DNA from: Cylindrodendrum hubeiense
Lineage: Eukaryota > Ascomycota > Sordariomycetes > Hypocreales > Nectriaceae
Direction of reading: 5' to 3'
Length of the DNA stretch: 64,000 bases
Assembly (NCBI GenBank): GCA_014621425.1
Contig: JAANBB010000106.1
Span: 1 to 64,000 of the forward strand
The first letter of the stretch is position 1. Every line of letters begins with the position of its first letter. Below the pieces are notes generated by a model. That model was not told the DNA's origin. It did no database searches and worked only from the letters and a program-made list of their open reading frames with translations. The position numbers and the translations under genes are program-made. Positions 11,601-24,610 of this stretch are shown piece by piece.

Positions 11601-12379
11601 AAAACACCCTTGCATCTACAGAATTGCTGGCTATTATATACATACGTCAAGGCCGATTTAAAGAAGCAGAGCAGCTATTGCTAGCAGTTATACGGGCTCG
11701 AAAGGTCATCTATGGAGAGGAGCACCCCAGTAACCTGGAATCGATACATCAGCTAGCTTTTGTATACGCACTACACGGCCGATTAAAAGAAGCAGAGCAG
11801 CTATCGCTAGCAGTTGTACAGGCTCGAAAGGTCATACATGGAGAGGAGCATCCAATCACCCTTACATCTATACATCAGCTAGCTGTTATATACAGATGTC
11901 AAGACCGGTTAACAGAAGCAGAGCAGCTATTTCTAACAGTTATACAGGCTCGAAAAGTCATCTATGGAGAGGAGCATCCTAGTAACCTGGCATCGACACG
12001 TCAGCTAGCTGTTATATATAGACGTCAAAACCGGTCAATAGAAGCAGAGCAGCTACTACTAGCAGTTCTACAGATTGAAAAGAGAATTTATGGAGAGGAG
12101 AATCACCACACCTTTTCAACAATACGCAAACTAGCCTATGTCTGGAAACAGTTGGGCCGGACCGAAGATGCAATCTACTCGATGAGGAAATGCGTTTTCA
12201 TGGCACGTCATCTGTTAGGCGCAGATCACCCTCGAACGAAACGTTCAGTTGGGCGCTTAAAGAAGTGGGAACAGGAGGGTTCTGAGGGGGGTAGACATGG
12301 GGTAATGAGGGAAGAAGATGCTTCAAGCGAGATGGATGAGAAACAGGGGGAAGAATTAAGTGTGGCCATAGATGATTGA
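8636..12379 (+). CDS. STAND/NLR-like receptor: lipase-like domain, NB-ARC ATPase, TPR repeats
   Basis: Six exons: 8636-8789, 8890-9113, 9171-9230, 9293-9583, 9643-10061 and 10117-12379, giving about 1136 residues. The first junction is uncertain (8751/8888 also keeps frame, 1124 residues). Order of parts: an N-terminal hydrophobic segment; an alpha/beta hydrolase domain with FVHGLGADPTKTW, nucleophile motif SHSYGG (Ser138) and GTPHRG; an NB-ARC module with Walker A GLGGIGKT (378-385), Walker B LMVID (D459), sensor GSILVTTR and an LPLAL motif; then TPR repeats of the kinesin-light-chain type at about 810-1100. This is the architecture of fungal NLR-like proteins linked to allorecognition and heterokaryon incompatibility. 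The predicted model is ligand sensing by TPRs, nucleotide-driven oligomerisation and activation of the lipase-like effector. That function is inferred. Confidence 0.87.
11663..12166 (+). repeat. 126-bp near-identical TPR-coding repeats
   Basis: The string GAAGCAGAGCAGCTA recurs at 11663, 11789, 11915 and 12041, an exact 126-bp (42-residue) period. Neighbouring units are highly similar at DNA level. Such recent homogenisation is known for repeat domains of fungal STAND incompatibility genes. Confidence 0.9.
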
Positions 12380-12727
12380 ACTGGAAAGCATTGAGGGCAC
12401 CTTCAAAGAAAGCGAGGTCCCATTGAAGAGTTCTCATGACCGCTCATACCGAGGACCAAGGGGGCGAGACAACAAGACGTGGAGATCATGTTCGTACAGG
12501 ATTTTATTCATCATACTCAAACATCGTGTCAGCCAAACAGTGCAAATACATGACTCTCATTTCCTTCAAGCCAAAACCTATCCGGCCGACAGAGGATACT
12601 AAACCGATAAGCAAATGTCAATGTCGACGAAGTGCACCCTTCCAAAATTCCCCATACAAAACCTGTGTCACAAAATATCTCGTCTTCTTCTGTAACCAGT
12701 CAAATCCCTCCATCTAATCCGATTCAT
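12380..12727. other. Convergent intergenic region
   Basis: The 348 nt between the stop codons of the STAND gene (+) and the giant DUF3638 gene (-) hold only 3' flanking sequence. Their transcripts may overlap. Confidence 0.5.
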
Positions 12728-15700
12728 CTAATCTGACCCATCACCAGAATCAGCCGCGGAGCGACTTCCACTACTGCCATATTCCGACTCGTCGTACACG
12801 ATATGGTCGTCGCAAGCGTCGCTGTCTGCCGCCGTGTTGGCGCCCATGTCGTCTACCCCGTGGTAGTCCTCGTCATCTTTGTAGGTTGGAGAACTGGCGC
12901 CAGGCCTGTGTGTAACCGGGGCGAACACCAAGTCTCTCTGGTCTGGCGTCTCCTCCTCGGCCTGGCTGAAGAATGGATGCTCGGACTGGAGCGACTTTCC
13001 TTGGCTGACGAATCCCATCGGGCTGTGCGCGAAGTCTTGGCCGCGGCGGCGTACTGCAAGCCATTCTTGCATGAAGGTCAATGGCTTGCTCGCAAACTTG
13101 AAATCGACCACTGGTGCCGCTGTTGTGACCTGTTGATCACCCTCCGTTGCCTCCTCATCACCTGCGCCATCCATTGCCATCAGGACATCAAAGTCGTCAT
13201 TCTCCATGACTCCTTCCTGAATGTCCAGCAATTGACACATATACTTGTACTCACTCCATTCAAAGTAAAGGCGACCGGCGAAAATACCAAGCTCAACGCG
13301 AAGCCACTTTGGAGCGGTCCAGCCTTGGGGAAGTGGCGGGATGCTGTAGTAGGTCAAGTTGTTGAACTGGAGCATCTTGCGGGTGATAGGCGCAGCATAA
13401 GTGAGGAGGTATGTCGTAAATGCAGCATTCGGATCCCGCAGCATGGGGATCAGAGCGTCTGCCTCCTCAGGAATGATAATAATAGCCGTCTCCGCGATGG
13501 GGCTCCAGAGAAGCCAGTTTACCGGTCGCTGTACCAGCCGTTATTATTACATATCTAACGCGTCATTGACTGAAAGGACTTACCAGAAAATTGTCCATCG
13601 CATTATCAAGCTTCTGCTTGATAGTCCTCTCAAACTCGGCCGTCACAAACAACTTCGACTCGGTGGCGTTCCGCGAGACTCTGAACTTGCGGCCGAGACC
13701 CGTCTTCGACAGGGACGAAAACACATGGCTAAAGTAATGAGCATCGGCTGGCATTCTCCCTGTTCGAGCAAAGATCTCCAAGTCAGGATGAAGCCCTGGG
13801 AATGAATGCGCTGCATAGTGATGCGGCTTCTTCACCTGTCGCACCGACTCAACTTCGAAGGCGACTTCTCGCTCCTGCTCGACCTGCTGCAGTGCTGAAG
13901 CGTGAACTGCGCGTCCATTATCCTGGAATCTCTTTCTCCGAGTGTTGAGTTCTTTCATGAAACCCTTTAGATGCCCGTTCGTTGACTGCTTTGGCGGCAT
14001 GCCACGCGCCTTTGGCTTTGGGTCGTACAGCTGTTGGAGCGTCTGTTGTTCGTCTAGCTTGATTGTCGCAGCGTACTTCTCCCGCTGGGATTTGATCGTC
14101 AAAAACTTGGGATTGTCCAACGTAGCTTGTGTTCGGCGACAGTAGTCGACTCCCTGGGAGTAGAACAGGGGCTGGAGTTGTTCGATGCTTTCGCAAGTGT
14201 TGTCGAGCAGCCATTCGATCCTGCGTTCATGTTAGTCCAGTTCTTTGAGCTTTAGTGCGGGGTTCTTACACGTCAGCAGAGTCAACATGATCGTGAATTG
14301 TTTTTCCTTGCAAATCTGCGATACCCTGGTGGACCTCGGGTGGAACAAAAAAGGTCACGGACTGTGTTGTTCCAAGTTGTCGTAGACGCATGGCAGCTAA
14401 ACTTTTGTTAGTTTTGTAGCGGTTCGACGGCATGTTATCACTAACCTTGGACGGTGTGATCCTTCGCTTGGCCAAGGCCAAGAGTGAGCGCGCCTCGGGC
14501 ATATGGTGGGATTTTCAGATCGGTGCCACGAGTGTGAGCCTAGATAGAGGTGAGCTTTGAATACAAGGCAGCTTCGGGGAACTCACTTCATCAAGGTATA
14601 CTAAGCACGAGTCCAGGTCATCTGCAAAAGGCGACGCAAGAAGCGGCGTTCTTGTCCCTTGTTTAGTAAGAACCCAAGGCTTGTTCCCCTCGTCAAAGAA
14701 CATGGCTGCAAGAGCGCCTCCGTCAATCTTCAACCACTCTTCGGCGAGAGTGGCATTGTTCATTTCAAGGATCTGGGCGCCTGCATCGATCAAGACACGG
14801 ATCGATCTGTCCTTCAAACTATGAAGTAAGTCAAACTCCGATGCTCTTCCTGTGAACTTGTCTTTCTTCAGCTGGTGAGGCAAGACACATTGGCGGTTTC
14901 GCGGGTGGAGAAGGTATGTCAAAACCTCAGCACTTGTGTGTAGCAAACTCGGCAGATCTTGCTGCTCGATGTTTAGAGGCAACATGGTACGGTTGTCGTT
15001 AGTCCCACTGAAGCCCGTAGTCAACGGTTTGGGGGCCGGCTTCTTGGAGTTGCTGGGTTCGTCAGCCACTTGAAATAAGGGAATATCCCAGGCGTTCGAT
15101 TGCAGTTTAACTTTGAACTGCTTCGCGTGTCGTGGGAAGACAAAGTTGTTCAAGAAGTAGTCAATAACTACTCCGTTGTATCTGGCGTTCCTCCAAATCT
15201 CAACGAGCTGAATTTCGTCGTCAACGTTGATTGAGTTCCACGCTCTTAGGGACGATGGGTAATTCTCGATGCTCGATGTCCACTTGTCATACTCTGCCGA
15301 TGGATCATCCGATTTGAGAATGTGTTCGAGGCATTGCTTGAGCTGAACCAAGTTGACGCCGTCATAATAGAAAGCAAGGCAGGTGAGAAGTATTGCCACG
15401 TCGGGATGACCCCATTCAGACTGCTCGCTCGGGACGCCTTTGGCGTGAAAGGGAACTGCAATAGGGTCGCGATTTGGGTGAAGCCCATACTCAACGTTCC
15501 ACCGCTTCCTCAAAGTCGTCATCAAGATTCGACTGACAAGAAGACCACGGAGGAGGTAAATTGTCTGTCGAAGGCTGGGTCGATCAGGGCAAAGCTTCTG
15601 GATTCGATTGAAGCTGGAGGTTCTAGGTCTTACGGCAGAGATGAAGTCTTTTATGGCCACTCTATCCGCCTGCGGCATCGCGTGAATGGACATAGGAAGA

Positions 15701-18700
15701 ATACCGCCCATGCCTTGGCAGATATCATTAGTCACTCTTCGAATCAACTCATCTTCAACGTCGTGTCGAAGAAAATAGATGAGGGGAAATCCTGCGCTCA
15801 TTCGTCGAATAATGGTGATGGATTGTGGGAAGGAGAAGCAGAGGCCAGACACATGCATATCCACTAGCCGCAAAACTGCCTCAGCTACTAGCCATCGATC
15901 AGGGTGGCCATCGACGGTCATCTGGGAGCCAGATGGGTAGATGAGTTGGGTCCGGACCGCCAAAGTGTAGTCAGACTCGTCGAGGATATCTCGTGACACT
16001 CTTGTCAGCCAGTTCTGGACATTTATCATCGGGCCGGCGTGCTGAAGTTGGTTGTCAACAAGACGCTGGCATCCACTGAGCATAAAGGACATGGTATGAT
16101 CAGGTTGACAGATCATGATGCCCGCCGATTTCATCATGTCTTTGTGGATGTCCAGGTATGATTTGATGCTGTCATTTGTCGTCGACGTCCTTCGAGAGAA
16201 GGGAACATGACGGACCTGGCGTCCGAGAATGCCACCAAGCCTGGACTGTAGTAGTTGGGAAGTCTGCTGAAGCAATGCTTTCGGAACGATAACGCGCACA
16301 AGTCGTGTCTTGTCAGCGAGAGCAGCAGCAACCATTGGAATGATGCAAGATGTTTTGCCTGAGTAATTGTCAGTCTATTCTCATCATGGGAAAGGATTTT
16401 ACAAAATCTACGAGGCAGACAGTTCCATGCACTCCAGAGCCAATAAGTAATTAAGACATACCTTGTCCCATATTCATCTGGAGGACCGAATTCGATCCCG
16501 ACTCCGGAGAGATCGTTGCCAAAGCGACATCAATCTGAACAGGACGTATCATCAGGTTGGATTCAATCTCCAATAACAGCCAGTCAGGATGCTCATCCGG
16601 GTTCCAATTGGAATGGCCTTTATTGGCATTCTCCTCGTAGTATTGTCCAGAGGCGTTCTTCAGGGCAAGGTCGTGAAGACGGACTTCTCGTTGAAGTTCC
16701 GTGACCTTCACACCTAAGGAAATCAATTCATTTCGTACACCGCTTCCGAAAAGGTCCTGGGATGCGATCGAACCCAGCTGCCTAAGAACGGAGCCTTTTG
16801 TGATGGTCGGCCACAGACCTCCTGCCTTGAGCCATTTGACGTGCCTCGGGGTACAGAGGCGACTGGGAGCATCGAGAGCGAGGCAGATTTTTGCGAAGGA
16901 GCTATTAACCTTGCTCGAAATTGATTCGATCGTTGATTCCCGGGTACGCACTGGCTGGTTCTTCGTATCCACGGAAGGGTGAATGCGTCGGAATGCCGCT
17001 AGGCTTTTCTGAAGGTCCTGCGCGTATCGTCGTCGTTCTGCAGATCTCGAGTTCTCCAGGGGCTTAGAAATCATCACCAACTCCAAGGTTGATTTGTTGA
17101 CGTCGTCAGGTGTTGGCAGTGGCTTAGAGGCATACTTCTTGCCAGTCGAGACGTGGCGGTACCCGAGCTGTTTGCCGCCAGAAGCAATGCCTGTGTTTCT
17201 TGGCCAGGCGAGATGGTTGGCTCCCTGAACGATGACATTAACTTCGGTCAAAAATGGCCCAGTGGAAGTAGTCGTAATTTCGAAGGATCTTGGAACAGAC
17301 TTGCGCATTAGAGGGTTCAATAGCAGTTGGTTCAAGGCCAAGACTTCTTTCCCACGAAGCCTTGTGGGAAAGATGTCATCGGATAGAACAGTTGCAGGCA
17401 GTTCGTATGCGACCTTGGATGTTCGATGATCTAGGATCTTCTGGACCTCACGCAAATGCTTCGTCAAATCCATATTCATGTAGAGGCGTTTCCATTCTGG
17501 ACGAATCGCCTCTAGCGCTGAGGGAAGGTCAATCAACACAGTACGATCCAGCCCAACAATGCTCGGCTCAACACATGGCCACTGTTCCAAGAGAAAGTTT
17601 ACCAAAAACTTGCAGTCATCTTCAGCTTTCCGTTCGTGTTTTGATCGCTCGGCTTGCCATTTCCGTTGCTGCTTTGCACTCGCAAATTTCTCTAATTCAG
17701 CTGTGTCGTACTGAGGAGCCGGTGCTGCAAAGGGCTTGAGCAAGTTGAGGAGATAGTCTAGTTGGGGGACTTGATCAGGTTGGAAATGGTGGTATTCCTC
17801 CCACTTGGGCGTTTCTATGTATCGAAGTTCCTTGAAGACGGCAAAAGCGATCAAAGTGCGTAGAAGCGGCATGTCTGCGTCGAGACGGAAAGCCATTGGC
17901 GCCAGCAAGAACATAAGACCATATCGACCAGGAACATTCTGAGCGAACTTGACAAGCGATCCCCAATTATGGATAATGTCTACTTTGAGTCGGTCGCTCA
18001 AAGAGGGTGCGTCAAAGGCCGGACCAAAGCCACCAACCAGGTTCTGGGCTGCAAGAAGTTGAACCAGGTTCTCGGTAGTTTCCAAGCTTTGAGGCCATGT
18101 CCGTATCAAGTGGACGATTTCTAGTACATTCCGGTGTCTGGTATTTGTATGGGATGGTCTGTCGCGTGAATGGTAGATTCTCACCTCTGGCAACCGGCGA
18201 TCACTCGCGTCTCCGACGAGTCTCTCGAGAGCTTGGTGTCGAAGAAGCACCCGAGTATGTAAATGGGCATCGCCTGATGATGGAAGCGCTTTGTGTTCAG
18301 CGGCTTGTTCAGAAAAGGCCGCAAGGCTTTTGGAGACCTCAAGAATGTGCTCAACAATTGGTCTCAGGGCTGAGCTTTGAATATGCACTGGTAGTGATTC
18401 AATCCAATGATCTGTTCGCATCACGCGGAGGTCATGGGGGTAGTATTCGCGCCGAGGTGTAAGTCGCAAAATCCATTCTAAAATGTCCATGGGAGCACGA
18501 CTGAGAGGAGTCCATGGCTGTGAGATTCCCGACTGCAGCCACTCAATTGCCTCTTCGGTTCCTGTTCTGCCCGTGAGAGGGTCGGGAAGGACGAAGGAGG
18601 TACACGCGTGAAGCAAGGCCTTGGTATACACCAGAACAGGCTCAGGGGCGCAGTCCAATCTCCCCAGGGTCTTGTTAATTGGATATCTTCCATAGGCTCC

Positions 18701-21700
18701 CTTGGATTCAATTCGAATTGCGACATGGCATCCATCTGAGTTAGCCATCGTAAGCTTCCCCAGGGGGACCAGGATTGACCGATGCATGGGGTTTGAAATG
18801 CTTCGCAATACAAGCTTGCTATGCAATCCATACCACGTTCCGGCGTCTTGGTCCCGGTCAATCTCGCACTGAAGCTGAGGAGATTGCAGTGACAGGTTGT
18901 TGTTCACATGGAACAAAATCTGAAGCCGCGGCAATTCGACTTGAAGATGTTTACCTCCCCCAGGCTGCACAACCATGAGGTGCTGGCGGTACTCTAGCGC
19001 CTCGAGAATACGAGTCGCACGAATGAAAAGAGGGCTGTATGGGTTCACAACACTGTCATAGACTTTTTGATTCCCTTGATACCGCATCCGGGTGCATGAC
19101 CTATCTCGCAGGTTCAGCTTGTACCCTCGGAATTGGTACGGCATAGCTGGCCAGGGATTCGAGTGTTTCGTGATCAGCACTTCTCCGTTTCTCAGGTTCC
19201 TAACCAGTGTCAATACATGAAATTCCGCTTGATTCGGAGTAGTTAAGAGACTCACAACCAATGGAAACATCCATCCAGCATTGGTCCTGGCAGATCCCAG
19301 TTCTGGCCATTCCGGAAAGTCTCTCTTGGGATTAGTTGAAGTGAGTACGGGTGTTGGAACGCTCTGATAACCATGTCTCCAGATTGCGAAAACCCAACAT
19401 GAACCTTGAAGCCTCTGGGCTTTATACAAAGCGCTGTTATCAAACATTAGCAACAGGTTGTACTTCAGCAAGTTTAGAGCGCGTTACCATATTGCATTCG
19501 CGGGCGATCTGACGGATATGTGAGGAGGACCTGGTCTCCAAAAAGTTCATTCAAGACGACGCACTTTCTGCGGTCCTTAGGTAGTTTCTTTCGAAAAGTC
19601 AGCACGTTTCTCTCCACATTGGCAATGTCAAACCAGAGGGGGACACTTGTGATAGATGACTTACCCCCATAGGACAGCCGTCAACAAGCAGCACGCCCTC
19701 AACACAATTGTACAAAACGTGTTGTACATTTGCCTCTTCGCTCGCTGATGCATAACATGATATCCAACCAGGAGCCGCAAGCAAGACCTGAGAAAACGTT
19801 CTCGCACACTGTTCCTCCTCGGGCCACATTTCCTTTAGCGATGACCCAAACACATCTGGCCTCGACAAAATAGCATGGGTGATGCTTTGACAGAGGTTGT
19901 ATGACAATCTCATGTCGCGAATTACCGCATTCTGCAAAGTTGTTGGCAGTGATTTCAGCTCGACTACCAAGCTGTCTTGCACCATAACACTCCCTTGGAT
20001 AAATGCTTCCATAGAAGCGTCATTTAGGTCCAACCCCCGAGTGATATCAAGTGCAAAGGTTTGTTTACACAACAGACCAGCCCATAGAGCGTACTGTTGG
20101 AATCGTTGAGCTGTTTCGGAGTCTGTGACCTTGTACGTTTCGGCACGCAGGAGTCTGAACCATCGAACACAAATACTTCTAGCCCGAACTAGTAGAGAAA
20201 GCGCTGCTCCAGAGATGCTCTTCATGTTTGCTGCCATGGAAAGATCAACGATTTTTAGAGTCAGGGAGATAATGGTCTCCATGAGATACGTCTCTCTCCA
20301 ATTTGCAGACAGAGTATCCAAACGGTGTGTCAACTGCTCAATGAGCTTTTCGCAAAATGACCTGTCTCGAAAAGCGGCGTGAACCAATCGAAGGGGGTCT
20401 TTTTTATCTCCACGAGGGCCGCATTGAGCAGTCAAGTGGGCAAGAAGAAGCATCGTGGCCTCATTTGAAAAGTTTAGATTCGCCGAGCCGAGCTCGGTCA
20501 GGATGGATGGCCATCGACGAGACTTTCCGGAAGCAATCGTCTGGAAGGCAAGATACTCGTGTGCGCTAATCCCCTGGGGACACTTGGATGCTGTCGATGC
20601 AATCTCATATGACGATGGCCCATGGACAAGGTCAGAGAAGGCTGAGTCTTGAAGCAACTTTGAGAATGGAGAAGAAATGGGTATCTGCAACTTGGCGTGG
20701 GCAGCAAATGTAGGGCGGCAGCCTCGACCGCTCGGCCAGGTCTTTGTATCATCGTCGAAGAATGTCAACCTCAAGCCATTTGGGCGGCATACGCCATCCT
20801 TCCTATTTGGGCCTTCCCATTCAACGGGGAAGCACAAAGATGAGTAGTGCGTTGTCAAGACTTTTAGAATTAGTTAGTTTAGTCCCAATTTAATGGAGGG
20901 GGGACTTACATGGTTTAGTCCTAGATGCCAACGAGCAGCTCATGGTAGTCTCGTTGACGAAATCGCCAAGTTGCTCATAGTCTCTGATGAAACATCTCGG
21001 CTTCGAATCATCCTTGAAAAACGGAATGGCCAGTGTGGAAATCACTCGCCAGGTCACATCTCGGTAGGCAGCCAAAGGTCCAGGGCAGGCAAGCTCAAAA
21101 ATGACAGCTTTGGCAATAACTGGGTCCGATGGGAGAGGATGTTCATATGCTTGTATATGCATCCGTTTGAGTTGATACATCATGTGGCATCGATGGCAAT
21201 GCTTAGCGTGAATTCCGCGACCAAGTGGATTGTCTTCGTCGACGATGAAGACACAAGCGATATCTTCAATCTTTTTAGAGAGGTCGGCATACTCTCTAGA
21301 CTTAGCTTTCCATTCTTTCTCCTTGGCCAGTCGCATCTTCTCAGCCTTGTACAAAATGTCCTCGTGAAGTCGTTTTAACTGGTCCGATTCTGGGGATTCG
21401 TCGTAGAATCTCTGACCGAACGACCCTCGAACTGGATCACCGAAGATGTCAGGGACGGAGCGTTCACAACCTGCGATTCTGTCCTGAAGATAGAGTTGAA
21501 TTCTCTGTACCCTTACCATATCATCAAAATTCCGAGTAAGTAAGACATCCAGCATGTTAGGGTGGAAGACAGGATGATATTCTCGCAACAGTGGGTAAAG
21601 GCGGCAGGCATCTTGGTCTATCTTGACCCAAAGGTCCATGACATTGAGAATTGCAATACTCATCAGTTGGAGGTTGTTCTGATACACCTTCATCGCTTTG

Positions 21701-23172
21701 TCGAGGTAGCTGTAGATTCTCTGAGAGGCTTGGCCGATGATCTTTCGCTGTTCGCGGGCTGACGTTGACGGTGGCTCAGCGCAAAACTGTTCGCAGTCCT
21801 TTTCGCTGTCGACCAACTCGAAGTGGAGTTGAGCAAATGAATTAAGGTGCTTCTTTGCTGCTTCATCAACCCCCACAGAATGAGAAAGTTCAACCTCTCT
21901 TTTTCGAGGTTTAGCCCACCCGGTCAAAATGCTCTGGAGGCACTGACCACTGACGTGCAAGTCAAGGCACACATCAGTCGGTGATGCCTGACGAGGGAGG
22001 GAGGGGACTTTCTTTTCCATATTGAGTTTTTGGCGTCTCCAGGAAGCCTCAATGAATTCGGATGCGGCATCAACAGCTCTGTGTAGCCATGGGTCCAGTC
22101 GAACAAACAAAGACTCAATCTGAATCACGGTGATAGGGCTTTGTGCACGCTCCTTGTCAACCTCGAGTTTGACCAGTCGGCGGCAAATTTTCTTCTTCAA
22201 GTAATCGAGACGCTCGATTTTGGTGTCTGCACCCTGAAATCCTAAGAGAAAGTCGGCAAGGAGATGCGCAATGAAGAACTTGTACTCAGCACGGCCAACT
22301 TCCCCACCGAGTTGCTGAGAAAGGAAGCGCGAGATTGCGACCCGGAGGACGAGCCAGTATGGTAGCCGTCTCCAAGGGCTCCTGGCATTTTTCCAGCAGA
22401 CATCATCTCGGACCTTCTTCTGTAGTAGCTTCGGGGCAAATCGACGGCCATTTGATTGAAGAAATCCCATCAACATGGAGCTAATCAGGGCAGGTTCGGG
22501 TGTGTTGCGGTATTCGACGATCGTGGCACCAGCCTTGAAGGTATGCGCAGAAAAGTCCTTGATAGACTCACGAGACGCGTTTTCAATGAAAGAGGAGAGG
22601 CCATCGATGAAGCCTTCGTCGAAAAAGGTTGCAACGGGGACAGCAACCGCGCATCCAGGAAAATCCCACTGAAGGGCGTTTTCGGCAAGCAGGATCTCTT
22701 CGTTCCGAGCGGAGGCTTCAAAAGCCTCGAAAATGATGGAAGGTCCGTGAACCGGGCTAATGGGTGTCAGTTAAAACGTGGTTAGCTCAGGCACTGTCAC
22801 AACTCACTCCTTTGATCGCCTGATGTACAAGGCACAGTTCTGGCATTGAACGTGAACAATGAGAAAGTCATTTTCTCCAAGGGCGTTCAGTTCCCTTGAA
22901 AGAACAGAACGATCCACGCGACCACCGAAATGAATGCCTTTAGTAGCCTGGATACTGCGGCAAACAGCATCCCAACTCGGCCGAGCACTGTCTTCATGGA
23001 TATCTCGCAGATATCGGGCGGATGCCAAAACACGATCAATGAGAGCGTTCTCAATCTCAACGAGATTTGGGTCTTCTCGATGAGGTAGCTGGGGAGGTAA
23101 AACAAGATGGTTGTACAATGCCTCTTTAAGAGACAGATCCGTGTGCTTGTGCGCTGGAGTTGAAGTCGCCAT
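12728..23172 (-). CDS. Giant DUF6606/DUF3638/DUF3645 protein with helicase-like motifs
   Basis: Eleven exons: 23172-22808, 22756-20910, 20860-19665, 19587-19488, 19433-19256, 19199-16462, 16358-14587, 14539-14446, 14396-14270, 14220-13584 and 13528-12728. They join in phase to 9855 nt, 3284 residues. The N-terminal ~300 residues resemble DUF6606. The GQGKT loop (G2142-K2143-T2144) lies in the DUF3638 part, a conserved block with FHAKGVPSE and GHPDVAILLT near 2440-2475 is DUF3645, and DEAH (D2731-H2734) plus TRGTDLK follows. GQGKT and DEAH together look like helicase-type Walker A and B motifs. Databases often label this family ubiquitinyl hydrolase; I see no Cys-protease signature that would support that. 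No signal peptide or membrane helix is evident. Exon 5 must be read in the less obvious frame: it continues as NLRNGEV after the 56-nt intron. Role unknown. Confidence 0.88.
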
Positions 23173-24610
23173 GTTGCAGTAGTACGTTGCAAAACAGAAG
23201 GTAAAGCCGACGAATAATCGGGGCAGGGAAAACAGAGATATAAAAAAAAGGGCAGAAAGTAAAGAGAAGAAAGTGAAAAGAGTTCAAAGGAAACCGATAC
23301 AACTATCGCAGAAGAATCAGACACTGGTAGAGAGTATAGTGCCTCTGTCCAAGGGGGCGCCGGGACGAATCCGGATCGGCGGATCGAAGACAATGGTATA
23401 GATCCACAGTCCTCTAACCCTGGAGAGGTTGAGTTCGAATTATTTCGTGTTACTCGTCGTGTCGTATCGTAGGTCTTGGGGTGCTGGATCAACTTTGTGT
23501 AAGTGGGTGGTGAAGGTGATGAGGGAGGAAGGGGGAATCTCACAACAACGGCGTGAGAAAAAGAAGATGGAAATGGGGCGAGATGCACGCTTCCGCTCGC
23601 GGGTAAACAAAAAGAACTCGGAAACGGGCTTCGAGGCTGCCAGCCGGCGGCCCGTTGACTGACAGCTGGCGGCCCGTTTGCATATTGGCAGCGTTTGGCA
23701 CCTGGCCGGGGTGCACGTGATGACCCTCTGCTTCACCACCACAACACTCCAACGCGATTCATTCAGTGACATGTCAAACATCAAACAGTCTGCATCGTTG
23801 TTTTTGTTCGAGCCTATTCGCCACCGCGCTCGTTCACTGTTCATGCCGGCCAATGAATGAACCGGTTTCCAGCCTCGTCACTTAGGAGATTGACAATCAC
23901 ACTGCCATCCGCAGCCGTCGTTTCTTTGCATCAAGCCTCCGCAGATCCTCCAGTTGAGTTGTCACATTTCGAGCCTAAGTCCTAGCCTGGTACACTTTCC
24001 AAGAACTTGTTCGGGAACGCGCAGCTACGAGCCTTGTTGCCTAGAACGGTGCGTGCTGTTTGTACAACGGTGGCCCCTCGGTCGGCCTCCTGCATGGCGC
24101 AGCTCAGGAAGTTGTCCAACCAACGGCACTCGGATAAGTAAAGACCCATCACTTAAGTTGTTGTCCATTATGCGGCATGAGCATGCATTGCATGGCATGC
24201 TTTGTTGGTCTCGGATGCAGACATTCGCGGAGGATTATGCCGCCAGCCGGGTTCGAGGCGTGTACTACAACAGAGGCTCCTCTTCCATGTCCTTCCATCT
24301 CCAGCTACGCCACTTCGATCTGTTGATCTCATAATGTATCGGTTGATCGCGGAACACACGTGGGGGCTGTCCGGCCATGTTTCAGTCCCCGAAACTGCAA
24401 AAGTGTGTATGTTGGGTGAACTAAGTCTGCAAGACCAAGTTCATGGATGAGTGAACTTCTGACATTCAATCACTGGCGACGAGAACGGACTGATTCAATC
24501 ACAATCTTTTTCATCCCATTACTAGCTATGTCAACTTTTATCTAAGGGTATCGAGTTACCACCTGTCTCACAGTCCCAATATCACTTCTACCATAACTCC
24601 AGTGCAACCA
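23173..24610. other. Intergenic, promoter of the giant gene
   Basis: There are 1438 nt between the ATG of the DUF3638 gene and the 3' end of the MFS gene. Short open frames on both strands show no protein-like conservation or splice support. Confidence 0.5.

Noticed and set aside
16451..19471. Reading the 1006-codon frame straight through from 19471
   Set aside because: The segment 19433-19256 makes sense only in another frame (FKVHVGFSQSGDMV), joined by a 56-nt intron to NLRNGEV. The straight reading has no family resemblance there.
12728..23172. Several separate genes instead of one giant gene
   Set aside because: All ten gaps carry proper donors, branch sites and acceptors with matching phase. 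The family length (over 3000 residues) agrees with one gene.
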